A DNA stretch of 64,000 nucleotides from Pseudomonadota bacterium (GTDB lineage Bacteria; Desulfobacterota; Desulfovibrionia; Desulfovibrionales; Desulfovibrionaceae), in contig JAHIUW010000004.1 of NCBI GenBank assembly GCA_018816865.1, forward strand, positions 21,508 to 85,507, in the 5' to 3' direction. The notes under the pieces are model-generated. The model was given only the letters and a program-made list of their open reading frames with translations. It did no database searches and was not told the origin of the DNA. The translations under genes and the position numbers were made by a program. This document shows positions 61,367 through 64,000 of this stretch, piece by piece (positions within the stretch are counted from its first letter, which is position 1; each line of letters begins with the position of its first letter).

Positions 61367-62794
61367 CTAGTCCTTGGGCAGGGAGATGGTCCTGAAGACG
61401 CTTTGACCCTGGCGCTGGATGAGCAGCAGCAGGACGCCCTTGTCCTTGGCGTCGGTGGCGAGGATTTTCTCCAGGTCCTTAGGAGTCAGGACAGGAGTCT
61501 GGTTGGCCTGGGTGATGACGTCGCCGGGGCGGACTTCGCCCTCCTGGGCCGGGGAGTTGGCCGCCACCTCGGTGACGAGCAGTCCCTTGGCATCGGTCAG
61601 GCCCAGGGCCGTGGCCTCTTCTTCGGTCACGGGGCGCACCGACATGCCCAGGAATGCGTTGGTCGCTTGCTCCTGCTCGGCCTGGGGCTGTTTCTGGGTG
61701 AGCAGCTTGGTGTCGCGTTCACCCAGGGTGGCCTTGAGCTTCTTTTCGCGGCTGCCGCGCCAGACCGTGAACTCGATTTTCTTGCCGGGGTCGAAGCCCG
61801 CGATGGTGCGCAACAGGTCGCTGGCGTCCTTCACTTCCTGGCCTTCGATTTTGACGATCACGTCCCCGGCCTTGATGCCGGCCTTGTCGCCGGGCTGGTC
61901 AGGAATCACGGAGGCGATGAGGGCGCCATAGGGCTTGGGCAGCCCCAGGGCCTTGGCCGTGTTCTCGTCCACGGCCTGGATGGTCACGCCCAGCCAGCCG
62001 CGCGAGACCTTCTGGTTGTCGCGAAGCTGGGCGATGACGCGCTTGGCCATGGTCGCGGGGATGGCGAAGCCGATGCCCTGCCCCGAGGCGATGATGGCGG
62101 TGTTGATGCCGATGACCTCGCCGTCCATGTTCAGCAGCGGACCGCCGGAGTTGCCGGGGTTGATGGAGGCGTCGGTCTGGATGAAGTCGTCAAAGGGGCC
62201 GGAGCCGATGATGCGGCCCTTGGCGCTGATGATGCCCGCAGTGACGGAGTGGTCGAGGCCAAAGGGGTTGCCGATGGCCATGACCCACTGGCCGACCTTG
62301 ACCGAGTCGGAATCGCCGAAACTCAAGGTGGGCAGGGTGTTTTTGGGCTTGATCTTCAAGAGCGCCAGATCGGTTTCCTGGTCGCGGCCGATGAGCTCGG
62401 CGTCGTAGGACTCGTCCTCGCCCTGGAGCTTGACCTTGATTTCGTCGGCTTCGGCGATGACGTGGTTGTTGGTGACCACGTACCCGTCAGTCGAGATGAT
62501 GAAGCCCGAGCCAAGGGAGCGTTCCTTGCGCGGTTTATCGTCGGGGGCGTTTTTGAAGCGTTTTTCGAACTGGTCGAAGAAATCGTCAAAGGGTGTTCCG
62601 CGTTTGCGGAACTGGAAGAATTCCTTCATCTGGTCGGATTGCTTGACCAGCTTGACGGTATTGATGTTGACGACGGCGTCTCCGGCCTTGGCGGCCAGTT
62701 CCGTGAATTCGGGCAAGCCGGTGGCGGCGTTTGCCGAGGCGCTGACGGCCAGCATGATCAGGAGAGCCAATACGGAATAGAGTCGTTTAAGCAA
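61367..62794 (-). CDS. DegP/HtrA-type periplasmic serine protease
   Basis: Periplasmic chaperone-protease of 475 residues. A signal peptide (RLYSVLALLIMLAVSASANA) leads into a trypsin-like domain with the triad His (VVTNNHVI), Asp (ETDLALLKI) and Ser (NPGNSGGPL). Two PDZ domains follow (~280-370 and ~390-475). The start is a TTG at 62794: AAGGAGG stands eight bases upstream of it, exactly right. The ATG at 62824 and longer frames lack any ribosome-binding site and would bury the signal peptide. Family members degrade misfolded envelope proteins under stress. Confidence 0.94.
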   Translation of the reverse strand: MLKRLYSVLALLIMLAVSASANAATGLPEFTELAAKAGDAVVNINTVKLVKQSDQMKEFFQFRKRGTPFDDFFDQFEKRFKNAPDDKPRKERSLGSGFIISTDGYVVTNNHVIAEADEIKVKLQGEDESYDAELIGRDQETDLALLKIKPKNTLPTLSFGDSDSVKVGQWVMAIGNPFGLDHSVTAGIISAKGRIIGSGPFDDFIQTDASINPGNSGGPLLNMDGEVIGINTAIIASGQGIGFAIPATMAKRVIAQLRDNQKVSRGWLGVTIQAVDENTAKALGLPKPYGALIASVIPDQPGDKAGIKAGDVIVKIEGQEVKDASDLLRTIAGFDPGKKIEFTVWRGSREKKLKATLGERDTKLLTQKQPQAEQEQATNAFLGMSVRPVTEEEATALGLTDAKGLLVTEVAANSPAQEGEVRPGDVITQANQTPVLTPKDLEKILATDAKDKGVLLLLIQRQGQSVFRTISLPKD

Positions 62795-63083
62795 GTGTAT
62801 GTCCTCCTTATGGATTTTTTGCATGGTGCGGGCGGCGTGCAGCTGGCAGCGAAAGCCACCCGAGATGTTAGGTATTATAAAGCATCCGAACCTTGTGTAA
62901 ACCGGTTGTGCCGATATTTTCACATGTTTTTGGGGGATTGTGTTGGCACGCCTTGGCTGCGGCAGGACCGGGGGACAGGTCCGGCCAGAAAGCGGTTGCA
63001 ATTTCAAGGGGGCTCGGCTACTTAATCCGGCTTCCGGGCTGGTTGCCGACGGCAAGTTGGTCTATCATTCCCGGAACCAGGGT

Positions 63084-63160
63084 GCGCTCGTAGCTCAGTT
63101 GGATAGAGCGATGGCCTCCTAAGCCGTAGGCCGCAGGTTCGATTCCTGCCGGGCGCACCA
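63084..63160 (+). tRNA. tRNA-Arg (anticodon CCT)
   Basis: A 77-base tRNA. Acceptor stem GCGCTCG/CGGGCGC, D-loop AGTTGGATAGA, anticodon loop CTCCTAA (anticodon CCT), T-loop GTTCGATTC, discriminator A and encoded CCA. Genes for tRNA-Arg(CCT) are frequent phage and island integration targets, and AT-rich DNA follows. Confidence 0.96.
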
Positions 63161-63171
63161 GAAAAAGGAAT

Positions 63172-63204
63172 AAAGGGTCAGCATGAAAGTGCTGGCCCTT
63201 TTTT
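63172..63204 (+). terminator. Terminator after tRNA-Arg
   Basis: AGGGTCAGCA pairs with TGCTGGCCCT (one G-T pair) around TGAAAG, followed by six T. Confidence 0.9.
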
Positions 63205-63403
63205 GTTATGTATCTCGCTGCAAAAAAGATACTTGCTAGCCCCACTGAAACTTGAATTTGTGCGGTGTGGCAGGCCGCCAAGGCGAACTTAGTGGTTGAA
63301 AGTTTTGTTAGAGAATATCATAGTTATAAGGTCGAGTATTGTTAATAGTTGAACGTATTCTAAAAATACTATAATAAGAAGTAAATATTAAAAGGGGCGT
63401 CAC

Positions 63404-63763
63404 ATGGGAAAAATATTTGTTGTACTTGGTGTGCTTTTGGGGCTGTCGCTTACTGCTTGTGGTGGCCCTGATTATAGAAGGCTTGATTTTATGAGGCCAG
63501 AGGAATCTAGTCAGGTTGAAAGGATGAAACATGATTATTCAAAATGTATACTTCAGCAAAGTCTTAGCATTGACGACGGTGTGATAGATCCGTTTTTGAT
63601 AGCAAACGAAGGGGCGAGAAGGTGTGCTACACATTTGAATAACATTAAATTATTCTTATATAGAAGTAATTTCTATAAAAATGAAATAGATGTATTGACT
63701 GATAACACACATAGAGATTCTATTAGAAAGGCTGTAGAAAGTGTTTTAACGGTTCGCAATTAG
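63404..63763 (+). CDS. AT-rich hypothetical lipoprotein
   Basis: A 119-residue protein with a lipoprotein signal (VLLGLSLTACG, lipobox Cys at about 19) and no known domain. Two conserved-looking cysteines (KCILQQ and RRCATH) could form a disulfide in the periplasm. Its base composition is far lower in GC than the rest of the window and its codons are A/T-ending, a sign of recent transfer. ATG 63404 follows AAAAGGGGCGTCAC. It lies between tRNA-Arg and a transposase end. Base composition of 63205-63403 is equally low, with no gene seen there. Confidence 0.75.
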   Translation: MGKIFVVLGVLLGLSLTACGGPDYRRLDFMRPEESSQVERMKHDYSKCILQQSLSIDDGVIDPFLIANEGARRCATHLNNIKLFLYRSNFYKNEIDVLTDNTHRDSIRKAVESVLTVRN

Positions 63764-63911
63764 AACGATCGCTTAATGTAATATGCATCGTCAATGTATT
63801 GCTTGTCCACCAAGTGACAGGGCTTAATCTACAGTCAGCGTTGCGCCAAGATCACCCCTTCTGTACAGAGATAGTATTTACCTGACACTGCCGCCCTTGG
63901 CGGGGTGATTT

Positions 63912-64000
63912 TTAGGCAGCGTTTTTGGCTGCCTTTTCCTTGGTCTTTTCATCTTTGGGCAGACCGTCCAAGAAGGCTTGGTTCGGCGTCCTGCCGTTCA
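63912..64000 (-). CDS. Transposase C-terminus (integrase-core type), cut by window edge
   Basis: Only the last 28 codons are in the window. NGRTPNQAFLDGLPKDEKTK followed by a short basic tail is typical of the end of rve-type (IS481-like) transposases, where (N/H)GRTPxxAF precedes the stop. The start lies outside. TGTCAGGTAAATAC on the minus strand just beyond the stop may belong to the element's end repeat. A CCGCC/GGCGG hairpin sits between. Confidence 0.7.
   Translation of the reverse strand, partial: NGRTPNQAFLDGLPKDEKTKEKAAKNAA

Noticed and set aside
61217..63025. 602-codon plus-strand frame opposite the DegP-type gene
   Set aside because: Repetitive Gly/Val/Asp/Leu/Gln composition, the usual shadow of a GC-rich gene; the opposite strand has an unambiguous protease.

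Overview
The window reads as a chromosome segment of a GC-rich anaerobic deltaproteobacterium of the Desulfovibrio type (order Desulfovibrionales). The pointers are a gene set matching the Desulfovibrio orange-protein (ORP) cluster (two MinD-type ATPases with inserted ferredoxin domains, NifX-like proteins, an Mrp/NifX fusion and a sigma-54 activator), NiFe-hydrogenase maturation genes hypA and hypB, a selenocysteine-containing HesB/IscA protein, a hemerythrin, and many PAS, receiver, HD-type and EAL-HDOD signalling proteins. This assignment is inferred from gene content; no 16S rRNA gene is present.

Layout. 0-11.8 kb: the 3' part of a histidine kinase, a MOT1-like anion transporter, a degenerate RpfG-like regulator, FapA, an unknown gene, typA, an EamA exporter, a beta-carbonic anhydrase and an EAL-HDOD protein. 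11.9-29.1 kb: glycogen phosphorylase, cyclopropane fatty acid synthase, membrane proteins of unknown function, a divergent receiver, a frameshifted hemerythrin, a flavoprotein, cyclophilin, a glycosyltransferase, small unknown genes, an RRM protein, glutamine cyclotransferase, two lipoproteins (one frameshifted) and SppA. 29.2-35.9 kb: one long minus-strand block of hypA, hypB, the sigma-54 activator and a five-gene ORP-like operon preceded by a good -24/-12 promoter. 36.0-45.9 kb: a structured leader and a plus-strand block of CBS-ACT protein, branched-chain amino acid ABC transporter genes with an embedded acyl-CoA synthetase, and a PaaK-like ligase. 45.9-48.5 kb: an IS5-type element inserted exactly at the stop codon of a Cys-form HesB gene, next to its selenocysteine paralogue, then pyrR. 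48.5-62.8 kb: a minus-strand housekeeping block of argB, hslUV, a frameshifted macrodomain gene, an M48 protease, rho, carD, pth, rplY, prs, tRNA-Gln, ispE, an RsbW-GNAT fusion and a DegP-type protease. 63.0-64.0 kb: tRNA-Arg, then an AT-rich lipoprotein gene and the end of a transposase, suggesting the edge of an acquired region.

How the genes work together. hypAB supply nickel for hydrogenase. The ORP-like operon is predicted to be switched by its adjacent activator. The liv block probably imports branched-chain or aromatic amino acids or related acids and activates acids to CoA esters. The 48-62 kb block covers arginine and isoprenoid synthesis, PRPP supply, translation, transcription termination and proteolysis.

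The least ordinary signals are the Cys/Sec HesB pair, a family of palindromic intergenic repeats whose stems change by compensatory substitutions around a loop of constant length, the sigma-54-controlled single-operon ORP layout, three genes each broken by one extra base, and a structured, terminator-ended leader in front of the liv block.
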